Source: Hetaerina americana (taxonomy: Eukaryota; Arthropoda; Insecta; Odonata; Calopterygidae). From it: DNA of 64,000 nt. Under the pieces are notes generated by a model. It was not told the origin of the DNA. It searched no databases and saw nothing but the letters and a program-made list of their open reading frames with translations. The stretch lies in NCBI GenBank assembly GCA_022747635.1, contig JAKTNV010000060.1:2521872-2585871 (forward strand). The letters are read 5' to 3'. The position numbers and the translations under genes are program-made. Position 1 is the first letter of the stretch. Each line of letters opens with the position of its first letter. Shown piece by piece: positions 26,501 to 36,706 of the stretch.

Positions 26501-29500
26501 TTACAGTCTAAATTTTAAATCCTAATGACTAAAAAGCCAAACCAAATCCTAATACCAGTAGGTTTAAGGAAACTTTCAATGCCACTGATAAGCAATAAAT
26601 GCATCCTAAGTCTAATATCACATTAATTAATCAATTCATTAGAATAAAAAGTGGATTGTTCATGTTTAAGTACAAGGGTATGGGACAAAGTGTAAATATG
26701 CCTTGGAACAAAAATATCACTTTGATCTCTAGCTGCAAAAGACACCACCAGAAAAATGCAAATGTTTGATAAACAGAAAGAAAACATATATTCATGATAT
26801 GTTAGTGTAATTTGAGATAAGTGAAAATTTAAGTCTTTTTAAGTATTTTTCTCAAATGAACTACAATGTTTACTTGCCTCTATACTATCCTTGGCAAATT
26901 TAATAGCTACTCTTCTCAAGAATACCATTCATAATAAGATCCAAGTAATAATTTTTTATTAAAGATGTAATGTAGAGGATATGATCATTATGTGTGGCAA
27001 TATTCAGATGCTTCCTACATTTTTCTTAATTTAATCTCTGAATTTAAAACTGTTAACACTGCATGACAGTGCATTGAAAGAAAGAATATATTCCATCTTC
27101 ATTATTATCATTGCACAAGATATGTTTAAGTGCCTTTAAATACAAAAACTTGATCTTGAGTGTATCATTTGTATCTTCGATATCTATGTATTAATGAAAA
27201 TGTGCATCAAAGTATGAAATGAGGTGAAACAGTGTTCATTTATGCTTTCAGGGAAGTGTTTATGAATGGGTGCGCACTCATAGACTACATCACATATCAT
27301 TTGGGACTAAACTGGACCCATATGGTCTGCAAAAAGGCTTCCTGTTCTCCCATGTTACCTGTCACTTGGTACACCAGCATCCAGACATTGATAGTCTTTA
27401 TCAACAGGTTGATATGTCAGACTTAGAAGCAGATCCCTTGGTAATGTTCCAAAAAAGGTAAAAGTCTAATTAAATTCATGGTTAATTATCAACCAAATGG
27501 CACCCTTGCAGTCATCTTAATAAGTATGGTAATAATAATAATAATATAGAATATGTACAAAACACTTGCCACACACATTTAACATCCTGCAGCTTCTATC
27601 TACATGGTTGACTTGGTGTTTTTAGACTTAAAAAATCTTTCGTAAAGTGTATCATAGCCACTCACAAAGCTAGAAGCCTAAAGCATAGATAAACATATCC
27701 TAGGCTGAAATAGAGATTTCTGAATGGTCTCATACAATCAGTAATCATAGAAGCTGTTAGCACTAATGAATTAGAAGTCACTGAATTTTTTCACCAAGGT
27801 ATTCTCATCAGGCCTCATTTATTCATCCATAATATTAAGAACATTAAAAATATGGTTGATAGTAAAATATGCTTATTTTACAGCAATGCAGTAATTATTA
27901 GGTATACCAGTAACCTTGAGGATACAAGAACACATTGGTGCAGCACAAGGTTTTCCAGAAATAAACTTTAAAAAGTGTATGGTGAAGAATTTTTGTAATA
28001 ATATTAGTTCTCTCCTGAATACCTATTACATCAGAAATACCAAATTACCTTTAATTAAGACTTCTTCTGGGTGAAACCCACAGGAAATATGTGGGTGGAT
28101 TAGCAAGCAAAATATTAGAATATATTAGACTATTAGACAATGCTATTTTTGACTATTTAGCCTAATTTAGAATAAGCTGCTAGCATATGGGATCCTCATG
28201 GGGGGCATTGATTGCTGAATCATACTGTGTTCATGTAGAGGAACTAAAGTTGTAAAATGCTTTAGGATAAGTTGAGTAGCATTCCAAAATTATTAGATGA
28301 ACTAGATTGGGAATCACTCACAGAGTAGAGTTTAAATTACAGATTCAATCTGATGAATAAATTGGAAGCAGTTATTGTGATAATGTTGACAATATATCAT
28401 TAACCCTCTCTTAATATGGAAGGAGAGATCATGATAGTAAGATTAAAGTGATCAAGTGTAGAACTGACTGGTGGTTTACGGTGTCATTCTTCCCATGCAC
28501 AATAAGGGGTTGGAATAACTGTAAGTAACCACACTAGGGGATCAATGAATTTTTTTTTCATTCTAACTATTTGCTGTCATTATGCTTAGTATTATGTCAT
28601 TATTTTATCTAATCTTAATTTCTCCTCCTTGTCACCAGCACTTCATCCAATTTGAATAGAGAAGTATTCCACACTTAGAAAGTGTAGTGCATGTATCTAT
28701 AGCTATCATTAACTACATTATTTGAATTACTTTACATGTTTATTTTAATTTAAAATTATGGAAAACTGTATTTTTTATGCTGCATGCCCAGTAGTGGCTT
28801 CCTGGGTACCATTTAGATAGATGTAGATCCACTATTTTAACCCTCTTTGCACTTGTACCAAACAAATTTGTACCATTCTCTACCCTATAGAACAGCTTTT
28901 TAACTTATGTTCTCTCTACAAAAATCATTCTTATCATCCTTCATAAAATCTGCTTATCAAAATTTTCTCCTGAGATTTGGTGGTTGTGGTAGAATAGCCC
29001 ATCAAGAGGACATGCTGAATTCATTACCTTTGAATTTGCATGAAGCCTGGTGCACACAATAGGTTGCCTTCTCTGGCCTCGACTCAGAAAATTTATACCA
29101 CTATTCAGCAACACTAACTAACATTTTTATTCAATCTGTGTGACTTTTTGGGCACCAGATCTTCCTGGGCAACCAGAGGTGGTACAGGGAAAGGAATTGG
29201 CTCCCATTCCCCTGATAGGTGAATTGCACATGCCATTGGGCTTAGTACTAGATGAGCTCTATCCTTATCTAGCTATTCAATCTTCAAGTTAATTACTGTG
29301 CCTTTGTAATCTTAACATTTAGAGTGGGCACTTTATTTGAGTTCCAGGAAATACACTCTTCCTGCCTCCTTTGCACTTCTCCCCCATTATGCAAGTATCT
29401 CTTCATTTATTTTCTTTTCCATCTATTTTACTTTTTCCATCCTCCTGCACACCTATATATGGAAACCCTTCAATGCCTATTATTTGCTCTAATGATCAAG

Positions 29501-32500
29501 TTTCTCTGCCGCACAAAGCTAAGCACATCATGAAAGCATTCATTATTTTTCCTTACCCAGCATTCTTGTCATCAATTCCACCCCCTGCATGGAAGCTTAT
29601 TTGCCTTATGATATTCTTCTTCAGATATTACTATTTCTTTAATACTTAGACCATTTTGGTCCAAAATAATGGTAGAGGTGATAGATATATTAGGGTGCCC
29701 CAACTGCTAAGGTCATTTTGCACCTCTCACAACCCAATATGTTCATATGAAAGGTGTGAAACTAACCTAATAAGAGCACTATCAACATCAAAATAACATT
29801 GAAGCAAGATGCAAGCTGTGTCGTTCATCACTTGCATGTTACATGAGTCATAGGAGACCAGGTTCCTTCAAAAAAGCTATTAATTGGCCCAGGACATCTG
29901 GGTAATTGCCTGGCACAGAAACGAGGTCTCCCTCAATGTCCAGCCTGCTGTGCTCTGCCCGGGATTTCTTTCATTCTGTCTGTTCATGACAGATGGTCGC
30001 ATGGGGAGTCGCACTTTTCACACAGAGGTGGATTTTTCTCAACAGTGAAGAGGTAAGATTGTACCAAAGCACCGTACCCTACTCTCAATCATGTGATGAC
30101 AACTTCTTCGGTCCATTTACTTTTGACAGAGGATGACTACACTGAAGCCATGGATTTCACCATGCTAAGCTTGTTACAGGTAACCAGTCTTCAAGTGTCA
30201 TTCCCCTGCTTTTGGGATATGTTCTTAAGAACCACTTTCAGATCATCAACCAGTATTACGGATGATTATATGTCAGTAGCATTCGCAGACTCCTTCTTCG
30301 CTGAAGCAGTCTTCTCATTTCCAGTAATTCCCATGTGCACTGGGACCCACAGAAAGGATAATTTGACAACCTTACTGTAGATGGTGGGGAGAGACAACTG
30401 TATTTCCTGGGTGATAGGATTAAATGGGAGAAAATGGGAACAGTGAATCCAAGTGAAGAAAAAATACTTTAAAGTGCCAAGGCAAAGAGGAGTATTGTGA
30501 CCTGGGTTTGCTCTGCTTTGTTGGATTTCTGTTGCCCTTTGAACCGCAGTGGTGCTCAGCTGACAGGATCTTCTTCTCCAGGTACCCACGCATGGCAAAT
30601 GCACAGTGGAACAAAGCCCAGGCATTTCTGCTCTTCTTAAAATCAGCCGGTCCACTTGATGATGAACATTATCTAACTAGCAAGGGAATTATTTCCCAGT
30701 GTTGTCTCCCCATCCTTTTAATTGCCTCTTATGGCAAGCGGGGATACTGCAGGAATATTCTCTCTCCCCCTTCCCTCAAGGGTATCCAAAACACTTACAA
30801 CATAGGTAAACTGTTCTACTTGATTTAGTTTTTGTCCTGCGATTTTAATATTTAACTTAGCCTTTCAACCTCCTCACAAATCTCATTATCTTCATTTTCT
30901 ACAGATAGATCTTCATCCCATACCTATCAGACCGGATATCTAATGCCCTTAGCAATGATTGTAACACCTTGACCTACTGGCTAACTAAAGCTTGATCATC
31001 ATCAAATCTAACTGCTTTCATGAACTGCCTAGTTTCACCCCTGCTTTCTTTTGCTCACTAGTAAGCTTTGCATATACACTGAAAAGATAAGGCAGTAGTG
31101 GCATCTCTGACTCACTCCCCTCCCTGGCACTGCCCATCTTGCCTCTCCAACCACCACATGAACCTATTACCTGTGCAGTCCATGACATACAGGTTTTGGA
31201 TAAGTCAGATATCCCTCCAAACTACTCCCACACATTCATTAATTCTATTCTATTTACTAATTTTAGAGCAATTCTCAAGATGCATCAAAAGGGCAAACAT
31301 ATTATGATTATATTATATTTTCCTCTTGATTAGCGCTCTCATTACTACTACAGCAACATGTGTCTCCCTTTTCAGAACCCAAACTGTCCAAGTCCCCTGA
31401 GTAATCATTTACCCTCCTCTTCATCCTCTTATTGATGATCCTAAGGATGTACAGTTTTAGATGTATGCAAAATCGGACTGATGCATGTGATATTAAAGTT
31501 ATTGCTCTCTAGTCCTCACACATGACTGCCCTTGCTATTTTTGGGTCACTAACATTGATCTAAGGAAATCAACCAGCCAAATTTCTCACTCATAATTATT
31601 ATGAAGTAGTCATAAAAACTCTTCCCTCATCATTTTCCTTGACTGTTAAGTAAGTATTTCTGCAGGTGGACAATGCTCAAGTGTTCCTGCTCTTCTTGAA
31701 ATCAGCCGGTCCACTTGCTGATGAATTTTATCTAACTAGCAAGGGGATTATTTACTGTTTATCCCCATAGACTTATTTTATTTCAATTCACCTAATTCTC
31801 TTTGTCTTACAATCAAGGATGCATGGACCTAAGCTATGTCCCCCAACTATGTTGTATTCTCTTTCTTTGTTTTAACTTGCTAGCCAAATATTATTACCAT
31901 GTAAATATCCCATATTTTATACATCCCTATTGAGTCTTTCCTATGTCAATTAATAATTTCCTGTCATATCTTTAATAGAGTGCATGGATTTCCTTATTTT
32001 ACTTCTCGATAGTGCTTCCACCTTTCTGAATAGTGCACCCACATCTCTCCCTTCCTTTGCAAAGTATCCATATCATCACGCTGAATTCTTTACCAAGCTT
32101 TTTAGCTAGTTTCCCACCCTAATTTATTATTCATCTCTTGGTGCTTTCCCTACTTTAGCCCACATTCACTACTTTATCTATGTGGACATTCAGTAAATAT
32201 TTATTCAATTAGTTCAATGTTTTTGCTTGATAAACTAATGAAGATTCTTTACTTAGTCTGCCCTTTAGTGTCAGGTTCCATTTTACAAGATTGGCTGTGA
32301 ATAGATCACACAGCAAAAACCTTGAAGTGTATTGGTAAGAAGGTTTGATCTCTACCTCCATACTATCAGAATCTCCCATCAATATCTTGGGCTTACATTA
32401 TTAAATTATTATAATTAGCGGAAAATGAATGTCATAGAGCATGTTATTAATGGATGCTGGCAAAATGAAGTATCGTAAACCTAAGCCCTAATGAATATGA

Positions 32501-35061
32501 CATAAAATATCCTTTGACTCTATCTCAGAATATTATCATTGAGGATTTTCTCTGTGAAACCACATAATTTCCCATCACAGGCAATTTTCAAGAACGAGAA
32601 ATAACTTCCCCTACCATGCATATATACCGTGTTTTCCCATTGATAATGCGCGCATTATCATTACAAAAATGTTCATATGATCAAAAAAAATGACGATGCA
32701 CGTTATGTAAAATAAAAATTGAAAAAAATCCAAACATTTATATACCTGTGTACACAATAATTTAAAGAAGAGTCTAGCACAAATAAATTAGTCTGGAAGC
32801 ATGCCTTTCTAATTGCATTCTATTTTTACAGATCTGCTACTGTTACAGTTATTTCATCTTAAAAGTCCATGAGAAAAAGGACATGCGGTATCTATACAAA
32901 TTCATGATAACTACTAAGCTCTAGATGCACATTACACATAAGGTGCGCATTATCGATGGGAAAATACGGTATATTCTAAGCCTAACTATCAATGTTAAAA
33001 GAAATATGAACTGCTTCACACTAAACAGTGATGTTAAAGGTCGTAACACAATAGGTATCAATGATATACATTACAAATGCGCAAGAACTTAAGCTTTAAA
33101 AGTTGGACCTTAGGAAATGGGCACAGCATTATTTAATAATTCACCTCAATTATTAAAAGAAATTGAAAGTGTTGGTAGCTTTAGAGTGAAACTAAGGGAA
33201 TACCTGCAAAAGGAGATGTTCTATTCTCTCATAGAATACTTAAATGGTCAATCGTGTGACCTGTTGTGAATTTCTACATATTTTTGTCTTATTCAATGTA
33301 ATTTTTCATATTATTTTGTAGTATGTTGTAATTGTTTACATATTTATGTGTAATTTACAATCTCTCATTTATTGAAGTGCCTTATATTATGTGCAATTGG
33401 TCCCTTGTATTTTATCCTGATTGCCTATATAGAAACAAATATTGCTCTAACAAATTTTAATAATAATAATCGCAATAACTTGTTCTTCAGCTATGCATGT
33501 TTTTTACCTTCCTTAAGTTCATCCAAAATTCCAATTTTTTCCTCCCGCAACTTCAGTTTATCAGCATTCTGCCATGTATTACGTCTTCAGGAATGTGTTT
33601 TACTTGTGCATACCAATGCCTTTCAGTACCTCCTGCATTCTTGTCCTGCCTTCCAGTTTCTCCCAACAGTTTTGCTCTCTCTCTCTTTCCCTACACTGCC
33701 TGGAACTTCATTGTTTATTTTCCTTTCTTTTTTCCTATTTTTTATCTTCTCCAAACCCATATATCAAAGGTGTCCAATCTACACTTATACTCCAGTCTCA
33801 ACAACCATATGTCAGAAATATAAAAAATTATTCTCCATTATAAGTTTTCCCTAATCCTTTTCTACATTTTTGCTTGAGGCGCCATCCGTTATATCTTACC
33901 TCTATGCAAATGCTTCTTTACCTAAAGCAAATCTTCTTTTAATCTCCCCACCACTCCATACATCTTCATCCAAAACACTTCCCAATTAGGGAAATTGTTC
34001 TACCTGTTCTAGTTAATGATCAGCCAACTTTAATGATTACCATAGCCTTCGTATTTCTTGAGAATGTCATTACCGTGGTTTTAATAAAAGTAACATTTTA
34101 TTAAGAGCCATACATGTCTAATTATCGATATGTATGGTTCTAAGATTACAAATATGCTATTATTCTATATACTACTCTTCATGAGGCGTCAGAGATAACT
34201 TGGTGATATTAAAGCATTCTATATCTTCAGGAATTCTTAATATATCACCAGAATTAGATATGCATGTAGGGATAGAAGTAAACAATTTTTAAATTCCATG
34301 ATAAATAGAGCTTCCATAGCATATTCTAAATTTATAATCTATGCTTGAAAGAGTAAAATAATTTAAAATTATGCACCATTTTATTTAAGTATGATTTGTA
34401 AGTATTTAATAGGTACCTATAGAAATAATATGCAGTGCTTTCAATTGTACAAACCACTATGTACATATAAATGTGTTCCATATGAAAGATTGGGTTAATT
34501 TTGGAAATTTTTTTCAGATTTAAATGGATATTAATAGCCGTATTTTGCTTCCTTCTACCAATAAATGCACCAGTTGAGTACTGGAATGAGTCAATATTAG
34601 TCTCTGTTTTTGTTATTGGTTTTCTTCGCTTTGCCTTAAACACTAATATCAACTGGTTAATGCACAGTGGATATAACATTTGGGGACTCAAAATAGGACA
34701 AAGGTATGAGAAAATGTGATTTGCAATTTCTTGCCCAATTACATTGCTATTTAACAAGTAACTATAAAGTCCTCTCACTTTCAGATATCCATCAGGTGAT
34801 GATAGCACAATATTTCTGGTTACCAAGACATTTTGGCCAGTCTATCATTATCTTGTGCCCAATGATTATCGATATAGTGAAATGGGTGGCTATGGGAATG
34901 ATCTCATTACAGCTTTTATAAACAGTCATATTTTAATGGGCACTGCAAGTGGAGCAAAGACCACTAATTCCCTCATGACAAAAGATGCATTAATATTAGC
35001 AGCTAAGAGTGGTGCTGCTTTGAAGAAGTGTTTCAGTGATAAAATCAATGAGAAGTCATAG
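17490..35061 (+). CDS. Fatty acyl-CoA desaturase-like protein with degenerate third histidine box (six exons, 340 aa)
   Basis: Exons 17490-17550, 17636-17797, 21845-21975, 27252-27457, 34518-34703 and 34785-35061 join with matching phases into 340 codons and a stop; all introns are GT-AG. Family function: membrane-bound ER diiron desaturation of acyl-CoA with cytochrome b5. Visible features are [20 protein letters not shown] (first membrane segment), HRLWAH (H91, H96, box 1), HRLHH (H128, H131, H132, box 2), [15 protein letters not shown], and the [11 protein letters not shown] membrane segment. The 'NSAAH' motif reads HSGYN (H236, N240). Box 3, HNYHH in relatives, reads PVYHY (267-271), keeping only H270, while the following P-DYR and E-G are conserved. 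Length is normal. The open frame suggests constraint, but the metal site is probably broken: a pseudoenzyme or neofunctionalised paralogue. The start codon lies in an ACC-ATG context, and exon 1 is supported only by phase and position. Confidence 0.88.
17636..17797 (+). CDS. Desaturase-like exon 2 (first membrane segment)
   Basis: Acceptor gccgaag before 17636 (weak pyrimidine tract) and donor gtgagt from 17798. It encodes [20 protein letters not shown], equivalent to the family's 'IVWRNVILFxxLHxxALYG'. Confidence 0.82.
18883..19004. repeat. GC-rich cluster of three perfect palindromes/inverted repeats
   Basis: Within 122 bp are gggttggca/tgccaaccc (arms 18883-18891 and 18921-18929), cccttcatgaaggg (18966-18979) and ttttttcgcgaaaaaa (18989-19004, with a TTTCGCGAAA core resembling an E2F-type site). 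The segment is far more GC-rich than the intron around it. It could be a fragment of an unrecognised element or a regulatory patch. Confidence 0.5.
19500..20400 (-). mobile_element. Mariner transposase relic E
   Basis: Minus-strand frames give [20 protein letters not shown], then [48 protein letters not shown], and [14 protein letters not shown] followed by decayed C-terminal pieces. These follow the order of a mariner transposase from the GRP linker through the first half of the catalytic domain. Many stops and frame changes mark it as one of the oldest copies in the window. A perfect 14-bp hairpin lies inside it at 19795-19831. Confidence 0.65.
21845..21975 (+). CDS. Desaturase-like exon 3 (histidine box 1)
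   Basis: Acceptor gttacag before 21845 and donor gtaata from 21976. It encodes [15 protein letters not shown], with HxxxxH intact. Confidence 0.92.
22500..22690 (+). mobile_element. Possible LINE endonuclease fragment
   Basis: The frame contains [21 protein letters not shown], reminiscent of the VYRSP/xxFL segment of apurinic-type endonucleases of CR1/Jockey LINEs. Too short to be sure; it may be the 5' part of the same element as 25446-25780. Confidence 0.3.
23400..24780 (+). mobile_element. LINE relic (endonuclease to RT palm), copy 1
   Basis: Plus-strand frames give an endonuclease-region segment ([16 protein letters not shown], then [12 protein letters not shown]), a linker (KPWITEKM-like PRKP-ITEKMM), and the start of the RT domain ([40 protein letters not shown]). 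Many stops. Similarity ends before the FxDD box. The part from 24230 to 24750 is clearly the same sequence as the minus-strand copy at 31.3-31.9 kb. Confidence 0.75.
24850..25330 (+). mobile_element. Ty3/gypsy pol relic (RT end and RNase H)
   Basis: Frames give [15 protein letters not shown], a segment ending the RT connection, then [30 protein letters not shown], and [12 protein letters not shown] followed by a KGNPII segment. This is the order of the Ty3/gypsy RNase H domain (PIAFASRTLSKAEKNY - ALAIVFGVKKF - DHKPL). Frameshifted and without LTRs in view; it directly abuts the LINE relic to its left. Confidence 0.75.
25446..25780 (+). mobile_element. LINE ORF2 C-terminal relic
   Basis: [35 protein letters not shown] corresponds in separate blocks to the post-RT region of CR1/Jockey ORF2 ('LRxLsxxxxxxxLRxxYYxLFxSHLxYGxxxWG'). 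It resembles the relic at 1477-1848. A stop follows at 25716-25718, and weaker similarity continues a little further. Confidence 0.55.
27252..27457 (+). CDS. Desaturase-like exon 4 (histidine box 2)
   Basis: Acceptor ctttcag before 27252 and donor gtaaaa from 27458. It encodes [25 protein letters not shown] and [15 protein letters not shown]. The usual ETDADPH after the box reads GTKLDPY. Confidence 0.93.
27600..28540 (+). mobile_element. LINE relic (RT palm to C-terminus)
   Basis: Frames give [12 protein letters not shown] (RT block with the first catalytic Asp), [17 protein letters not shown] (GVPQGSxLGPLLF-like), [22 protein letters not shown] (FADD box decayed to YSNA), WDPHGGALI, and then [20 protein letters not shown] with [12 protein letters not shown], the typical C-terminal block before the tail. 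It is in the same orientation as the host gene. Several stops and a missing catalytic Asp pair mean it is dead. Confidence 0.75.
29130..29300 (+). repeat. tRNA-derived SINE, family 1, copy 4 (opposite orientation)
   Basis: The complement carries ttcctttccctgtacc, ggaagatctggtgcc, a aaaaagtcacacag segment and the cagtaattaacttgaag tail at the right, so on the plus strand this copy runs head to tail. The tRNA-like head at its left is not clearly recognisable. Confidence 0.6.
29900..30420 (-). mobile_element. LINE RNase H and C-terminal relic
   Basis: The minus strand encodes [22 protein letters not shown] (RNase H block 'xxxWVPAHVGIxGNExAD-xAK'), then [35 protein letters not shown] and DHLSV, as in the LRIGHTRLTHxxLLxxxxPPxCxxC tail of Jockey/I-type elements. 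One or more stops are present. Confidence 0.75.
30632..30694 (+). repeat. 63-bp repeated unit, copy 1
   Basis: tcagccggtccacttg and tatctaactagcaagg tie this segment to 31690-31752 in the same orientation, with roughly 90% match by eye. Confidence 0.7.
31310..31930 (-). mobile_element. LINE relic copy 2, inverted relative to 24.2-24.8 kb
   Basis: Its reverse complement aligns with 24230-24750: ggatatttacatggt, ggctagcaag, gttgggggacatagctta, gatgagggaagagttttt, gatcaatgttagt, cttaggatcat, cagtttgggttc and gaaaagggagacac all recur in order. It covers the start of the RT domain. Relative to copy 1 it carries about 90-100 extra bases near 31670-31765, which include the 63-bp unit. Confidence 0.85.
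31690..31752 (+). repeat. 63-bp repeated unit, copy 2
   Basis: Same unit as 30632-30694. It sits inside LINE copy 2 at the point where copy 1 lacks sequence, so it is either an insertion in copy 2 or a loss from copy 1. Confidence 0.7.
32627..32969. mobile_element. MITE-like element, 343 bp with 25-bp terminal inverted repeats
   Basis: Left terminus 32627-32651 and right terminus 32945-32969 match as inverted repeats at 23 of 25 positions (ccgtgttttcccattgataa against ccgtattttcccatcgataa at the start). Both ends are flanked by TA, or by TATA. The left terminus overlaps an 18-bp perfect palindrome, gataatgcgcgcattatc (32642-32659). No coding capacity. The TA flank suggests mobilisation by a Tc1/mariner-type transposase, which is inference. 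Confidence 0.8.
34518..34703 (+). CDS. Desaturase-like exon 5 (membrane segments 3-4, altered NxxxH)
   Basis: Acceptor ttttcag before 34518 and donor gtatga from 34704. It encodes [14 protein letters not shown] and [13 protein letters not shown], where relatives have WLVNSAAHLWG. Confidence 0.9.
34785..35061 (+). CDS. Desaturase-like exon 6 (degenerate box 3, C-terminus)
   Basis: Acceptor tttcag before 34785; stop tag at 35059-35061. It encodes [30 protein letters not shown], which follows the family except for the histidines. Confidence 0.88.
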
Positions 35062-35111
35062 CATTTAACTAAAGAAAACCATTCATTATGTACTTCACAA
35101 GGCAAATTTTA

Positions 35112-35121
35112 AATAAATAAA
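35112..35121 (+). promoter_or_regulatory. Polyadenylation signal of the desaturase-like gene
   Basis: Two overlapping AATAAA hexamers about 50 bases after the stop codon at 35061. Confidence 0.6.
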
Positions 35122-35959
35122 TCATTCAAGGGATAAGCCTTTTAATTCCAACTGCCTTCCTAACTCCTAATTGGACTCAAAATAGATAAATGCATATTTT
35201 ATCTTATAATTTAATTTTTTTAATGCAGGTATCAAAACAATCTCAAGTAAGCATGTGTTAATGAACATCTAAGGTATTGGCTTCAGCTAAGTAAATGTAT
35301 CTAAAAATAAATCAATAAGGATCACCAATGAGCAAATGAAATGGATTTGTACAATTCCTGAATAATAGGTATATAATTTTAATTGAAGCCATCCAGGAAT
35401 AATAAATCCATTGTTTTAATGTCATAATCAAGGAGGTTGTGATGGTTAATGATTCATGCGTCAGCCATAGAATTGATATTTTATGTATGCATACCAGCCT
35501 TCAAATGTTGGCAATGGCAGGGCCGAGAAGAGACCAATGGAAAATGGTATGAGATCAGGAAGCAGTTACCCCTTGGCTCCGATTACTGACCCACAGACCA
35601 CATTCCGCTCAGGTATGTTATTATGTATTTATATATTTATATAACTAATGAATTTGTGTAAGTTATTATTGAGATTATTGATTTTGATCTTCCCCTGATA
35701 TAGCCACCAAAAGTGGAGACCCCAAAGTTATCCAAACGTGAACCTACAATACTGACTACAAAATAATATCTTCCATTTCCCATGATTCTACATGCCACTT
35801 TAAGTTAACTTTATTTCTTTTTTTTTAACTTGTGTGTCTATCTACTATTATATTTTGTTAGTGATGGTGCATTGTGTGAAACTATGAACAGGATGCCTAA
35901 GGATAAGTTAAGAGGCAATAGGAATTCAGTGAGTCATGTGCCCATACAGGTGCAGTCAT
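35122..35959. other. Intergenic, no gene seen
   Basis: AT-rich DNA downstream of the desaturase-like gene without a recognised feature. Confidence 0.4.
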
Positions 35960-36390
35960 TGTGTCTGCTCTGGTCTGTCCAATTGGAGGGGCATTTTAAT
36001 TGATCCAACATCAAGAACAATAATGCCGAATTTTGGTTAGCAGTGGTGAAACTCAACAGACATTATGCCCAAGAAGTTGAGGGTATCACCAGCCCACCTC
36101 AGAGCAATAAGTGGTTGTGGGAAGAGCTAATGTGACTGTTTTCAATTTCAAAGCACTAACAAACTAAGCAGCTCCTGGGGAACAAAGCAATTGGCTACCG
36201 GAAGTCAGAGCAGCTTCCTTGCAATATCTGTTCCCTTGCCAGCAGTTTGGTTCCTGGCAAATCAATAAAGTCATCTACCATAGCACATGCATGTCATAAT
36301 CAATTCCAAGCAGCGATGAATCTGGCCAATTTCACAACTCTAGTGGACAAGGTGGCGGAAGTGCTTCCATTTCCACCAGCTTCCTTGAGC
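35960..36390 (+). mobile_element. LTR-retrotransposon gag-like relic
   Basis: One frame with two stops reads NNNAEFWLAVVKLNRHYAQ, later WLWEELM, QTKQLLGNKAIGYRKSEQLP, and AAMNLANFTTLVDKVAEVLP. This follows the gag capsid pattern of many arthropod Ty3/gypsy elements ('L-xxLLxxEExGDRKPSQfLR ... LDxxAxlADxixEv'). The open frame at 36467-36706 may be its continuation. No LTRs found. Confidence 0.5.
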
Positions 36391-36706
36391 CTGCTGCTCA
36401 AGATATTGTTACATAATATCTAAGAGCCTTCCCAAGTAAGCTGCTGGGAAAGGGTCTTTCCTTGGAGTGCAATTCCCACCAGCCAGGGAGTTCTTGATGG
36501 CTTGGTTATCTCAGGAAATTCCAACAGAAATCAAAGATATGGCAAGAAACCACCAATTACTTGCAATGGGCCATGGCTGTTTAGCCCATGGAGGGGCTAA
36601 AATTCCTACAATGGAAAGCTTCAGAGCACTTTCCCCAGGCTGTTTGCATGATATGTCCACTAAAAGGCCAGAATGGTGGGAAAAGTCTGCATCTATAACT
36701 TCTTGA

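Larger units (their letters stand above)
21976..27251 (+). other. Desaturase-like intron 3
   Basis: A 5.3-kb intron filled largely by nested retrotransposon relics between 22.5 and 25.8 kb. 25.8-27.2 kb shows nothing recognisable. Confidence 0.75.
27458..34517 (+). other. Desaturase-like intron 4
   Basis: A 7-kb intron with three LINE relics (one of them inverted relative to its partner in intron 3), one SINE and a MITE. 33.0-34.5 kb has only low-complexity open frames. Confidence 0.75.

Noticed and set aside
30093..30380. 95-codon plus-strand frame and overlapping plus-strand frames to 30828
   Set aside because: Opposite strand of the LINE RNase H relic, whose [12 protein letters not shown] motif fixes the coding strand as minus.
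33372..33854. 160-codon plus-strand frame rich in Phe, Leu, Ser and Pro, with overlapping frames
   Set aside because: Low-complexity pyrimidine-rich DNA; no motif, splice evidence or known family.
34332..34826. 164-codon open frame on the minus strand
   Set aside because: Antisense of desaturase-like exon 5 and the start of exon 6; no domain of its own.
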